Part shown: positions 1 through 7,390 of the stretch, in pieces | How positions within the stretch are numbered: the stretch's first letter is position 1 | Layout: each line of letters opens with the position of its first letter | Source: Candidatus Blautia merdavium | GTDB lineage: Bacteria > Bacillota > Clostridia > Lachnospirales > Lachnospiraceae | Direction: 5' to 3' | DNA: 33,708 nt | Assembly (NCBI GenBank): GCA_019119975.1 | Contig: DWVZ01000049.1 | Location: forward strand, 1-33,708 | Made by a program: the position numbers and the translations under genes | Notes under the pieces: generated by a model | What the model saw: the letters and a program-made list of their open reading frames with translations, nothing else | Databases searched by the model: none | What the model was told of the DNA's origin: nothing

Positions 1-92
1 ACCTTATTTGTGGGTGTTATTCCGAGAAATTCTCCCTTATGAGTACCTTTCATAATAAATTCTGAAATAACATAACCATCTACTTCATATTG
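1..92 (-). pseudogene. SnoaL-like ester cyclase fragment
   Basis: Read on the minus strand from about 89 toward 1, the open frame gives YEVDGYVIS..., then KGTHKGEFLGITPTNK. This resembles the GTHxGEFxGIPPTGK signature of SnoaL-like polyketide cyclase/ester cyclase proteins, which are small NTF2-fold enzymes. The C-terminal part would lie outside the window to the left. Upstream of about 92 the frame no longer looks like the family and enters the oppositely oriented VOC coding sequence, so the N-terminal half appears to be missing. No start codon or ribosome binding site fits. I read it as a remnant at a rearrangement junction. Seen: the motif. Known: the motif's family. Inferred: truncation and loss of function. 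Confidence 0.5.
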
Positions 93-338
93 ACGGATAA
101 TTTTGATGAATTTGCAGATAAGCTGAAAGAATGTAATGTTGAATATGTCCACCCTATTGTAGAACATTCATGGGGACAGCGTGTTGTTCGTTTCTATGAC
201 CCAGATAAACATATTATCGAAGTTGGCGAGAATATGAAAATAGTATGCAAGCGTTTCTTAAATAGTGGAATGACACCGGAACAAGTAGCAGAACGCATGG
301 ACGTACCTATGAAATTTGTCAATGCCTGTATGCGTTAA
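66..338 (+). pseudogene. 5'-truncated VOC (glyoxalase/bleomycin resistance) protein
   Basis: The frame is open from 66, after a TGA at 63-65, to the stop at 336-338. It carries the C-terminal half of a vicinal-oxygen-chelate domain: NITIYF, DNFDEFADKLK, then VEYVHPI, HSWGQRVVRFYDPDKHIIEVGE. The last glutamate is the usual C-terminal metal ligand of the fold. A helical tail follows with TPEQVAERMDVP. Full VOC proteins have about 120-140 residues; at most 90 remain, and the first beta-alpha-beta unit is absent. The only in-frame start is a TTG at 90 with no convincing Shine-Dalgarno. A SnoaL fragment runs the other way directly upstream, so two incomplete genes are joined head to head. Probably not functional. 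Confidence 0.6.
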
Positions 339-449
339 ATCCCATTTTACAGAGCCAGAAAAATCGTAAGTTGTCTAAGTTTTTTCAAACAGCCTCATTG
401 CATAAGAATGACAAACCTATTATCCTTAAAGCAGCAGGAGGTGGCAGAA

Positions 450-560
450 ATGGCAAACGAAGATAAAAAAGATTTTAATGCTATGCTGCACGATTATAAG
501 GATGTGCCGATGCTCGTTTATAAAATTGAGAAAATTATGAAGGAGAAACCCATATGCTAG
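450..560 (+). CDS. Small hypothetical protein coupled to DUF3788 gene
   Basis: A 36-residue ORF starts at ATG 450, eight bases after an AGGAGG at 436-441. Its stop at 558-560 overlaps the ATG (554) of the DUF3788 gene, which suggests translational coupling. The product begins MANEDKKDFNAMLHDYKD and is charged, with no membrane segment. The frame is open further upstream to an ATG at 408 (50 residues, starting MTNLLSLKQQEVAE), but no ribosome binding site serves that codon. I do not recognise the family. It could be a short regulatory or leader peptide, or the N-terminal remnant of a longer protein whose remainder was lost when the DUF3788 gene was joined to it. Confidence 0.4.
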   Translation: MANEDKKDFNAMLHDYKDVPMLVYKIEKIMKEKPIC

Positions 561-970
561 ATAAAATACCTACTGCAGAAGAAATGGCTGCTTTAGTGGG
601 GCAATCATTATATGATATTTGGAATGAACTGTGTTTCTTAATTGATGAAAGGTATGAAATGGAGCGCTTGTGGAACAAAGGTGGCAAAGCGTGGACTTAT
701 GAGTACAAATACCGTCGTGGCGGAAAAACCCTTTGTGCGCTGTACGCAAAAGAAAACTGTATAGGATTTATGATTATCTTAGGGAAAGATGAACGATTAA
801 AATTCGATACAGACAGAAACAGTTATTCAAAAGAAGTGCAGAAAATTTATGATGAAACGAAAACCTATCATGATGGAAAATGGCTGATGTTTGAGCCAAC
901 GGATACAGCTTTGTTTGATGATTTTATTAGGCTGTTGGGAATAAAAAGAAAGCCCAACAGGAAATGCTGA
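554..970 (+). CDS. DUF3788 family protein
   Basis: The 138-residue soluble protein contains the features I associate with DUF3788: IWNELCFLIDERYEMERLW near residue 22, KGGKAWTYEYKYRRGGKTLCALYA, CIGFMIILGKDERLKF, and TYHDGKWLMFEP toward the C-terminus. Members are small cytoplasmic proteins of unknown function, common in Firmicutes and often found in variable regions. An AAGGAG at 540-545 sits eight bases before the ATG, which overlaps the preceding small ORF. It has no signal peptide or membrane helix. Base composition is more AT-rich than the genes from 1,054 on. The hairpin at 980-1017 follows but is oriented to stop transcription from the opposite side. Confidence 0.75.
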   Translation: MLDKIPTAEEMAALVGQSLYDIWNELCFLIDERYEMERLWNKGGKAWTYEYKYRRGGKTLCALYAKENCIGFMIILGKDERLKFDTDRNSYSKEVQKIYDETKTYHDGKWLMFEPTDTALFDDFIRLLGIKRKPNRKC

Positions 971-979
971 AAGGAAAAA

Positions 980-1017
980 CAGCCTGCCCGCTCCCATTCT
1001 AAGGAACCGGCAGGCTG
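980..1017 (-). terminator. Rho-independent terminator of the PepSY lipoprotein gene
   Basis: CAGCCTGCC (980-988) pairs perfectly with GGCAGGCTG (1009-1017). On the minus strand the stem is followed by GTTTTTCCTT, a U-rich tail, so it terminates the lipoprotein transcript. On the plus strand the following bases are not T-rich, so it should terminate the DUF3788 transcript less well. Confidence 0.75.
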
Positions 1018-1053
1018 CCCGGATGCTGCTTCTCTATTGCGGATGCAAAAGGC

Positions 1054-1764
1054 TTAATAATTTTCTTCGCTCCATTTCAGGAAATTACCCGTGTTTGCAT
1101 CGATCTCAAATTCATACTCTTTGTTCTGATAAATGATATCCCCTTCATAGACATACTGTCCGTCATCAAACTCCAGCTCCATCCTCATATCCTGCTCAGA
1201 AGCTCCGGGGACTCTCTCCAGAGCGGTCTTTCTGGCGTCTGCCTCGCTGACTGCCACGGACACGGTCTGCTGCGGGGTATTTTGCCGACCTGCGGACTGC
1301 TGGCTGCCGCTCTGCTGTCCCTCCGTCTGCTGGGTGCTTCCCTGCTGATCTGCCGGCTGCTGCTCTGCGGTGTTTTGCTGGTCTGTACTCTGCTGGGCAC
1401 TGCCGTCCGTCTGAGAAGTATCCCCGCCTGTGCCTGTCTGGCTGTTCTGGCTGTTCTGACTGTTCACATAGCTGTCGTCAATGTCCTGCTCTGCACTCAT
1501 GATCTCACCGTCCGCTGCCGCAATGTCGTAGCTGTATTCTTTTTCCTGCACGCTGAATTCTACTTCATAGACAGTCCTTCCGTCCTCTTTGTCTTTGCTG
1601 ATACGGAATCTGGTGGCATCGGATTCTGCCACGCCTGCGTCCTCCAGGGCAATCTTCTTTGCGGAATCCTGTCCGATATCGGTGGTTTCTTCTGCGCAGC
1701 CTGTCAGAAGTCCTCCTGCCAGAGTCAGTGTCAGCGCCGCTATTGTCAAAAACTGTTTTCTCAT
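1054..1764 (-). CDS. PepSY-domain lipoprotein
   Basis: The 236-residue exported protein has a lipoprotein signal peptide (MRKQFL, hydrophobic stretch, lipobox LLTGC with Cys23). Two PepSY-like domains lie at about 33-95 (IALEDAGV..., YEVEFSV..., YSYDIAAADGEI) and 168-236 (KTALERVPGA, YVYEGDIIY, YEFEIDANTGNFL). Between them, residues 98-168 form a low-complexity linker rich in Gln, Ser, Thr and Gly with SQNSQNSQ repeats. PepSY proteins bind or restrain extracytoplasmic enzymes or peptides; no substrate can be named here. It follows the regulator-kinase pair on the same strand but appears to have its own promoter in the 75-bp gap, with phased boxes expected for the cognate response regulator. 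It may therefore be a target or accessory of that system at the membrane. Confidence 0.85.
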   Translation of the reverse strand: MRKQFLTIAALTLTLAGGLLTGCAEETTDIGQDSAKKIALEDAGVAESDATRFRISKDKEDGRTVYEVEFSVQEKEYSYDIAAADGEIMSAEQDIDDSYVNSQNSQNSQTGTGGDTSQTDGSAQQSTDQQNTAEQQPADQQGSTQQTEGQQSGSQQSAGRQNTPQQTVSVAVSEADARKTALERVPGASEQDMRMELEFDDGQYVYEGDIIYQNKEYEFEIDANTGNFLKWSEENY

Positions 1765-1810
1765 ATTTCATTTCCCCTTTCATCTTTCCTTGTTCTGTTT
1801 TTATGCCTTT

Positions 1811-1843
1811 AGTATACCCGGGAAAGATTAAAAGAACATTAAA
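1811..1843 (-). promoter_or_regulatory. Promoter with phased response-regulator boxes before the PepSY gene
   Basis: On the minus strand two TTTAAT hexamers (plus-strand ATTAAA at 1838-1843 and 1827-1832) are repeated with an exact 11-bp period. Ten bases later comes TATACT (1811-1816), a -10 element preceded by GGG. The boxes take the place of a -35 and overlap the kinase stop codon. Tandem half-sites at one helical turn are typical of OmpR-family regulators, so control by the adjacent regulator is inferred. Confidence 0.55.
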
Positions 1844-3206
1844 GATTTTCATTTTTTTCTTTCGGCAGTACAAAAAGAAACCTGCTGCCCTTTCCCACGC
1901 TGCTTTCCGCCCGGATACTTCCTCCGTGGGCATTTACGATCCACTTCACCATGGAAAGCCCCAGCCCGGAGTGGCTGCTGTCGGTTCTGGAGACATCTGC
2001 CCGGTAAAACCGTTCCCAGATCCTGGGAAGCGCTTCCGGAGAAATCCCTATGCCGTTGTCTTCCACGCTTCCCTGTACCTCTGTCTCTGTCTGTGTCATC
2101 CTCACCCGGACCCAGCCGCCCGGACGGTTATAGGAAATCCCGTTGGAGATCAGATTGACCAGCATACGGATGTAAAAGCTCTCATCCACAGAAGCATAAA
2201 TCTGCGGTTCTATCTCTGCAAGCACCTGGATTCCTTTCTTTTCGGCTAAAAGCTGCTGTTCCTGCACCACCATTTCGGTCAGTTCACTGAGATCCAGCCG
2301 CTCTTTTGCCAGCTGCTGCCTGCCCTGATCTGCCCGGGAAAGGAGGAGCAGATGGGAAATCATCTGCGCCATGTCCTGTGCTTTTTTCCGGATCAGCCGG
2401 ATCTGCGTGCGCTGCTGCGGGGAAATCTCTTCCTGATCCAAGATGGCATCGCACTGCGTCAAAATCACTGTCACCGGAGTACGCAGCTCATGGGAGACGT
2501 CTGAGGTAAACTGCTTCTCTCTGCCAAAGGATTCTTCCAGCTGCTCCAGCATCTGGTCAAAAGTCTCGGAAAGCTGATAGATCTCATCGTTTCCTTTGCC
2601 CAGTCCCACACGCCGGGACAGATCTTCGTCCCTGCGGATCCGCTGTACCGTCTCCGTGATCCTGCGCACAGGCATGAGGGTCCTTCTGGTAAAGCGGTAT
2701 CCCAGGATCCCGGTAAAGACTACCAGAAGAGGAAGGATGATCAGTGCCATGCGCAGGGTGATGCGGATGCTGTTCTCTGCCGCTGTCACAGAGGTCACAC
2801 CCCGGATGTAGAGGTTTCCGTATCCTTCCAGCCAATACTTCAGGTCATACACATACCATTTCCCGGAGCTGCCCTGAGTGGTCTGCAAAATCCCATCCGA
2901 CAGCGTTTCCCGGTTCTCATAGCCGTAAGGCAGCCTTCCGTAGAGAAACGCCCCGTCCTCACTGTACAGAGACAGGTAGATTCCCTTCTCCAGATCCATA
3001 AAGTCTGAATCCACATCCAGGCTGCCTTCCTCTGCCTCAATCTCATCCATGCCTTTGTGCACCTGCTCCCGCAGATCCGACTGCACAGAGGTCAGAATCT
3101 CCTGATTGCTCAGAGAAAACAAAATTGCCAGGGACACGCAGGTCAGCAGCGTCATAAAAAACGTATACAGTACCGTAAGCTTTGCTTTTAACGACCACTT
3201 TTTCAT
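1839..3206 (-). CDS. Sensor histidine kinase (HAMP-HisKA-HATPase)
   Basis: The 455-residue membrane kinase has a first transmembrane helix at about 10-31, an extracytoplasmic sensor region at about 32-148, and a second helix at about 150-171. HAMP and coiled-coil segments follow, then a HisKA box with the phosphoacceptor in DVSHELRTP (His239). The ATPase domain has the N box NLISNGISYNRP, G1 DNGIGI, F box RIWERFYRAD and G2 SGLGLSMVKWIV. It should autophosphorylate and pass phosphate to the adjacent regulator. The start codon overlaps the regulator stop by four bases (ATGA), so the two are co-translated. The sensor region, about 115 residues, matches no named domain I can recognise. The signal is unknown; envelope or cationic-peptide stress would fit the PepSY partner but is only inference. 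Confidence 0.92.
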   Translation of the reverse strand: MKKWSLKAKLTVLYTFFMTLLTCVSLAILFSLSNQEILTSVQSDLREQVHKGMDEIEAEEGSLDVDSDFMDLEKGIYLSLYSEDGAFLYGRLPYGYENRETLSDGILQTTQGSSGKWYVYDLKYWLEGYGNLYIRGVTSVTAAENSIRITLRMALIILPLLVVFTGILGYRFTRRTLMPVRRITETVQRIRRDEDLSRRVGLGKGNDEIYQLSETFDQMLEQLEESFGREKQFTSDVSHELRTPVTVILTQCDAILDQEEISPQQRTQIRLIRKKAQDMAQMISHLLLLSRADQGRQQLAKERLDLSELTEMVVQEQQLLAEKKGIQVLAEIEPQIYASVDESFYIRMLVNLISNGISYNRPGGWVRVRMTQTETEVQGSVEDNGIGISPEALPRIWERFYRADVSRTDSSHSGLGLSMVKWIVNAHGGSIRAESSVGKGSRFLFVLPKEKNENL

Positions 3207-3880
3207 GTTTTCACCTTCAGCACATAGCCTGCGCCCCGGACTGTGTGGATCAGCTTTGTCTCGCGTCCGTCGTCAATCTTTTTGCGCAGATAACGGATGT
3301 ACACATCAATCACATTGGAACCCCCGGCAAAATCATAATTCCAGATATGCTGCTCCAGCTTTTCCCTGGAAAGAACGATCCCTTCATTCTGCACCAGATA
3401 CCGCAGAAGAGAGAATTCCTTTCCTGAGAGGGTAATCTTTTCTCCTCCCCTGAATACCTCGTGGGTATCCAGGCGGACCTCCAGATCCCCCACCTGAAAG
3501 CAGGTTCTGGGCACGTCCGCCGGTTTGCGCAGCAGCACCCGGACCCTTGCCAGAAGCTCCTCAAAGGCAAAGGGCTTTACCAGATAGTCATTGGCTCCGG
3601 CATCCAGCCCTCTGACCCGGTCCTCCACACTGTCCTTTGCGGTCAGAAGCAGCACGGGCACCTGGTTCCCCCTGTTCCTCAGTTTCTTTAAAACAGACAG
3701 CCCGTCCAGCACAGGCATCATAATATCCAGGATCAAAGCGTCATACTCGGCGCCTCCGTCTATATAATCCAGGACCTCTTCCCCGTTCAGGCAGGAGTCC
3801 ACACTGTAATGCTCTGCCTTAAGCCTCGAGGTCAGGATCCTGTTTAAATCCTTTTCATCCTCAGCGATCAAAATCCTCAT
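3203..3880 (-). CDS. OmpR/PhoB-family response regulator
   Basis: About 225 residues from the preferred ATG at 3880. The receiver domain has the acidic pair ED near residue 7, phosphoacceptor Asp52 in LILDIMMP, the LLLTAKD threonine region and the KPF lysine. A winged-helix DNA-binding domain follows (LSGKEFSLLRYLVQNEG, VIDVYIRYLRKKID, IHTVRGAGYVL). An in-frame GTG lies four codons upstream at 3892, but GAGG is spaced better for the ATG. It is the first gene of a two-gene operon with the kinase. Its predicted targets include the downstream PepSY lipoprotein promoter, where two TTTAAT boxes sit 11 bp apart. Confidence 0.92.
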   Translation of the reverse strand: MRILIAEDEKDLNRILTSRLKAEHYSVDSCLNGEEVLDYIDGGAEYDALILDIMMPVLDGLSVLKKLRNRGNQVPVLLLTAKDSVEDRVRGLDAGANDYLVKPFAFEELLARVRVLLRKPADVPRTCFQVGDLEVRLDTHEVFRGGEKITLSGKEFSLLRYLVQNEGIVLSREKLEQHIWNYDFAGGSNVIDVYIRYLRKKIDDGRETKLIHTVRGAGYVLKVKT

Positions 3881-3927
3881 AACAGCCCTCACTTTCCAAA
3901 GGTATCTCCAGTCCTTTCTTCTGCCTT

Positions 3928-3936
3928 ATTTTAGCA
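3928..3936 (-). promoter_or_regulatory. Extended -10 promoter of the two-component operon
   Basis: The minus strand reads TGCTAAAAT, an extended -10 (TGn plus TAAAAT), about 45 bases before the regulator start. No good -35 is seen at 17 bp, which is tolerated by extended -10 promoters. Confidence 0.45.
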
Positions 3937-3990
3937 TTTTTCCCTGAGCTTTAAAAGGTCTTTCGGCGCAGGTTTTCTGGCGCAGGGCAG

Positions 3991-4040
3991 AAAAAAAGAA
4001 TGGGCAAGGTCTCAGATCTGACCCTGCTCATTCTTTCTTT
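3991..4040 (-). terminator. Terminator downstream of the CO dehydrogenase gene
   Basis: An interrupted inverted repeat pairs AGAATGGGCAAGGTC (from about 3997) with GACCCTGCTCATTCT, across a short AGATCT-containing loop. The minus strand continues into TTTTTTT (complement of 3991-3997). It should end the CooS transcript. The plus-strand side also has TTTCTTT, so it may act in both directions. Confidence 0.7.
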
Positions 4041-4065
4041 ACTTTTATGGTTTACGGATGGTTCC

Positions 4066-5958
4066 TCAGATTCCCAGAGCCGCTCTCTTTTCTTCGATTC
4101 TGGCAATCATCAGGTCACCCAGTTTGTCAATGTCTTTTTCCACGGTATAGGCAGCCTCTACCCAGTCTTTGACTCCTTCGGTGAGCCACCAGGTCATCTC
4201 AGAGGAACCGCTTACCTGAGGATCTACGCCCAGGAAGGTGTCAATTCCGGTTGCCACTACATAGTTTCCGATGGAAATCGCTTTTTCAGACATCCATTCC
4301 GGCGCGCAGCCTACCAGAGGAAGCTGGGAAATATTCAGTCCGGAATCAATGGCAAGTCTGGATGCCAGCACCATCATACGGCTGATATCCACGCAGGAGC
4401 CCATATGAAGGACCGGAGGAATGTCTGCCAGTTCGCAGACTCTCTTTAATCCGTCGCCGCAAAGCTCTTTGGCACGTTTGTCCATAAGCCCGGCTCTGGC
4501 TGCAGCCTGTGCGGAACATCCGGAAAGGACAACCAGGATATCATTTTTGATCAGCTTTTTCATCAGTTCCACGTGAGCGGAATCCGGACGTACTCTGGGG
4601 TTGTTGCAGCCTACCATAGCTACAGCTCCTCTTAAGACACCAGAGGTAATGCACTGGATCAGCGGCTTCGTAGTTCCCAGTTCGTCTCCCTGAGAGCTTG
4701 CCACTTTGTCCAGGGCTTTTACGATGGCTTCTACGGAATAGCCCACAGTTGCTTTCTGCTTCAGCTGCGGTATGTATACCAGATCCTGTTTTCTGTTGAC
4801 AAAGTTTTCTACTGCCATGCGTACGATCTGTTTCGCATTCTCTCCTGCGGTCTCTGCGTTAAAGCGGATAAAATCAGAATCCGGCATCTGCGCGATGGGA
4901 GAGGTGGTGATAAATTTGGTATGGAAGCATTTGGAGAGAGGTCCTAGTGCCGGGAAAATGCACTGCACGTCTACAATGATCGCTTCACATGCCCCGGTAA
5001 GGACTACGTTTTCCTGCTGTAAGAAGTTGCCTGCCATAGGAATGCCTCTTCTCATTGCCACTTCATTAGAAGTACAGCAGACGCCTGCCACATTGATGCC
5101 TTTTGCGCCCAGGGATTTTGCCAGAGCGATCATTTCCGGATCTTCCGCATATTCGCAGATCATTTCGGAAAGGCTTGGATCATGTCCGTGTACAATGATG
5201 TTCACATGGTCTTCCTTCATAACGCCCAGGTTCGCCTCTGTGTCCACAGGTTTCGGTGTGCCGAACATCACGTCGGAGAACTCGGTTCCGCACATGGAGC
5301 CGCCCCAGCCGTCGGAAAGACCGCTTCTGAGTGCCTGTCTTACCAGGGCTTCCGGTTTGGAAGAACATCCCATATGGGTCATATGCATGGCTGTGGATAC
5401 TTCCCGGTCAATGGCTCTCGGCTCCAGCTCTGCCTTTTTCCAAAGTTCCTGGGTGTGTTCGGGAGCTCTGGAAAGCCATCTCTGCACGCCGAAAGGTTTT
5501 CCGTACTCTAAAAGGGCAAGCTCGGACATTTCATGTGCCAGATCATAAATATCCTTTCCTTCTGTCTCCACGCCCCATTCTTTGGCAATGCGCAGCAGCT
5601 TTTCCGCATCTCTTACTTTATAGTTTCCATCCGGCGCAACGGTGTGCAGGGTATGGCAGATCTCACGTCCATGGTCGGAATGGGTAGCAGCGCCGCCTGC
5701 GGTAAAGCGAAGGAAGTTTCTTCCGGCAATGCCGTGAGCGTCACAGCCGCAGATTCCTCTGGGGGCTTTCTTGGTAATGCGGCAGGGTCCCATGGTACAG
5801 ATCCGGCAGCAGATACCTTCCTCTCCGAATTTACAGTGGGGTGTCTGGTTCTTGACTCTCGCCTGCCAGGAATCTGCTCCAACCTTTGCTCCTGTCTCCA
5901 AAAGTCTCTCTGTAGCAGCTTCAAACTCTTCAATGGTAGTTAATCTGAATGTACTCAT
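4066..5958 (-). CDS. cooS: Anaerobic Ni-Fe-S carbon monoxide dehydrogenase catalytic subunit
   Basis: This homodimeric-type enzyme oxidises CO to CO2 and passes electrons to ferredoxin. It has 630 residues from ATG 5958, which follows AGGAGG; an in-frame TTG six codons earlier would include that site and is rejected. The D/B-cluster cysteines lie in HCKFGEEGICCRICTMGPC (Cys42, 50, 51, 54, 59, then Cys70). The C-cluster ligands all appear present by comparison with CODH-II of Carboxydothermus: His258 in VHGHD, Cys294/295, Cys333, Cys451 in VGCNNPR, Cys481 in SGCSAQ and Cys522 in GSCVDIS, plus Lys559 in SEKAI. No cooC maturation gene, cooF ferredoxin gene, hydrogenase or acetyl-CoA synthase subunit is next to it, so it appears as a stand-alone unit. 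A LysR gene lies upstream on the same strand, behind a terminator. Confidence 0.96.
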   Translation of the reverse strand: MSTFRLTTIEEFEAATERLLETGAKVGADSWQARVKNQTPHCKFGEEGICCRICTMGPCRITKKAPRGICGCDAHGIAGRNFLRFTAGGAATHSDHGREICHTLHTVAPDGNYKVRDAEKLLRIAKEWGVETEGKDIYDLAHEMSELALLEYGKPFGVQRWLSRAPEHTQELWKKAELEPRAIDREVSTAMHMTHMGCSSKPEALVRQALRSGLSDGWGGSMCGTEFSDVMFGTPKPVDTEANLGVMKEDHVNIIVHGHDPSLSEMICEYAEDPEMIALAKSLGAKGINVAGVCCTSNEVAMRRGIPMAGNFLQQENVVLTGACEAIIVDVQCIFPALGPLSKCFHTKFITTSPIAQMPDSDFIRFNAETAGENAKQIVRMAVENFVNRKQDLVYIPQLKQKATVGYSVEAIVKALDKVASSQGDELGTTKPLIQCITSGVLRGAVAMVGCNNPRVRPDSAHVELMKKLIKNDILVVLSGCSAQAAARAGLMDKRAKELCGDGLKRVCELADIPPVLHMGSCVDISRMMVLASRLAIDSGLNISQLPLVGCAPEWMSEKAISIGNYVVATGIDTFLGVDPQVSGSSEMTWWLTEGVKDWVEAAYTVEKDIDKLGDLMIARIEEKRAALGI

Positions 5959-6007
5959 TTTTACCTCCTGAATCAATTGATGATAACTGTTCCTTTTATT
6001 TGTCTAT

Positions 6008-6013
6008 ATTATA
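6008..6013 (-). promoter_or_regulatory. -10 element of the cooS promoter
   Basis: The minus strand reads TTGTTATAATATAG, with a consensus TATAAT at 6008-6013, about 50 bases before the cooS start. No consensus -35 lies 16-18 bases upstream. A TTGATG exists but at 21 bp, so activator dependence is plausible given the repeats just upstream. Confidence 0.55.
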
Positions 6014-6042
6014 ACAATCTTTCCCGCTGCTTCCCATCAACG

Positions 6043-6135
6043 TTTTATTGAGTGCTGTCAACCATTTATTGCTGCCGGATTTCCACCATTTATTTTATTG
6101 CTGCCAGACTGCCTGCCATTTATTGCCGCTGGGTC
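6043..6135. repeat. Direct-repeat array CCATTTATTGCTGCC upstream of cooS
   Basis: CCATTTATT begins at 6062, 6086 and 6116, followed by GCTGCC, TTATTGCTGCC and GCCGCTG respectively, with a partial copy TTTTATTG at 6043. The second copy carries a five-base internal duplication. The spacing of 24 and 30 bases is uneven. The array lies roughly 50-120 bp upstream of the cooS -10 in an otherwise gene-free gap (5,977-6,365). It could be a set of activator sites; no known operator matches. Confidence 0.5.
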
Positions 6136-6203
6136 TGCCCCTCAGACCCGCCTTCGATTTCTGGACGGATTCTGCTGTCCAGAAGATCTCAGCACAGCAA
6201 AAA

Positions 6204-6239
6204 AAAGAAACACACCGCATGCCAAGAGTGTGTTTCTTT
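6204..6239. terminator. Bidirectional terminator between the LysR gene and cooS
   Basis: AAAGAAACACAC (6204-6215) pairs perfectly with GTGTGTTTCTTT (6228-6239) across a 12-base loop. Both sides are T/A-rich, so it can stop transcripts on either strand. It isolates cooS from the LysR gene. The rest of the gap from 6,240 to 6,365 holds nothing else I can identify. Confidence 0.8.
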
Positions 6240-6365
6240 TTCCTTAGGAGTTCATTACTAAGTGAATTCTCCTCTATGGTATCACGTTTTTAACCGAATG
6301 GTAATCAACAAAAGGTTTTCTGCCCTCAACCATTTTCTGATGCCCTGTTTTCCATGTCTCATGGG

Positions 6366-7274
6366 CTACCTGACAATGTTTTTCTCCACAATGTCTTTCA
6401 GCCATTTCATCACATGATTGTGGAACAGCCGGATATCGGGATTGGGCGTGCTGCCGTTTCTGGTAAGCATATAGGTTTCCCAGTAATAAGGACCGTCCTC
6501 AAAGGGAAGCATTACCAGATCGCTCTGGCTCATATCTTCAAAGATAAAATCCACGGTAACGGACACGCCCTTATTTTGCTGGACCATCTTATGGCACAGG
6601 CTGAATCCGCTGGTCTCAAAGGCAATCTGGGGCTCGAATCCCGCCTGCCTGCATTTTTCCATGATCAGCTGGTGGATGTGGAACTCGGAACTTTCAATGT
6701 AAAGCTTCTCTCCCTCCAGATCCCGGATGGATGCCTTTTCTTTGCAGGCAAGGGGATGCTGCCGGTTGACCAGCAGCTTGATCTCGAATTTTTCCATAAA
6801 GGTGGCGTCCAGATGCCGGAGGCTGCTGTTGCCTACGATGAATGCCACGTTCCCCTCTCCTTCCCGGAACAGGCGCTCCACCTGCCGGTCAGGAAACTCC
6901 CGGTAGGTTAAGGTAATCTCCGGATATTTCTGTCTGAAATCCGCAAGGCATTCCGGCGTCACCAGACGCAGGATCCCGTAGGCTGACAACAGGTCGATCT
7001 CATGGTTTTCCTGCTGTTCGATGCAGCGGATCTCGCTGCAGATCTGCTGGTAAGGCTCCAGGACTTCCGGCAAATGCCGGTAAAGGTATTCTCCGGAGGC
7101 AGTCAGGCTGATGCCTGCGGCTGTCCGGTTCAGCAGCGTGGCTCCCAGTTCGTTTTCCATGTTTTTGATGATCTTACTAAGACCCTGGGGCGTCATATAG
7201 AGGGCATGCGCTGCCTTGGTAATACTTTTGTGCTTACAGACCATTCTGTAATATTCCAATTCTTTCAGATTCAT
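6366..7274 (-). CDS. LysR-family transcriptional regulator
   Basis: About 302 residues from ATG 7274, which has GAGGAA at good spacing. A longer open frame upstream to 7406 lacks the domain start and is not used. The N-terminal winged helix-turn-helix is typical: MNLKELEYYRMVCKHKSITKAAHALYMTPQGLSKIIKNMENELG. The effector domain follows from about residue 90, with the usual two-lobed periplasmic-binding-type pattern. It is transcribed away from the DUF362 gene, and the shared 236-bp gap holds a long perfect inverted repeat. LysR proteins usually control the divergent neighbour and themselves, so the DUF362 gene is the first candidate target. cooS downstream on the same strand is a second, less direct one. 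The effector is not predictable. Confidence 0.9.
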   Translation of the reverse strand: MNLKELEYYRMVCKHKSITKAAHALYMTPQGLSKIIKNMENELGATLLNRTAAGISLTASGEYLYRHLPEVLEPYQQICSEIRCIEQQENHEIDLLSAYGILRLVTPECLADFRQKYPEITLTYREFPDRQVERLFREGEGNVAFIVGNSSLRHLDATFMEKFEIKLLVNRQHPLACKEKASIRDLEGEKLYIESSEFHIHQLIMEKCRQAGFEPQIAFETSGFSLCHKMVQQNKGVSVTVDFIFEDMSQSDLVMLPFEDGPYYWETYMLTRNGSTPNPDIRLFHNHVMKWLKDIVEKNIVR

Positions 7275-7390
7275 AAACGTTCCTCTCTGTTTTTCTCTTC
7301 TGTTTTTCTCCTCTGTCTTTCTCCTAATGCTGTCCAGCCCTTTTTTCATCGTGCAACCATTATACCGGATCTGTGCCTCTTCTGCCAGAC

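Noticed and set aside
1282-1812. Cysteine/leucine-rich plus-strand frame opposite the PepSY lipoprotein
   Set aside because: It is produced by the antisense reading of the Gln-rich linker and signal peptide; there is no start signal.
4066-5958. Hybrid cluster protein (Hcp) instead of CO dehydrogenase
   Set aside because: The superfamily is shared, but the double-cysteine B/D motif, the HGHD histidine and the SEKAI lysine match CooS.
6043-6135. Repeats upstream of cooS as a CRISPR array
   Set aside because: The units are short, imperfect and unevenly spaced, with spacers of under 20 bases, and no cas gene is nearby.
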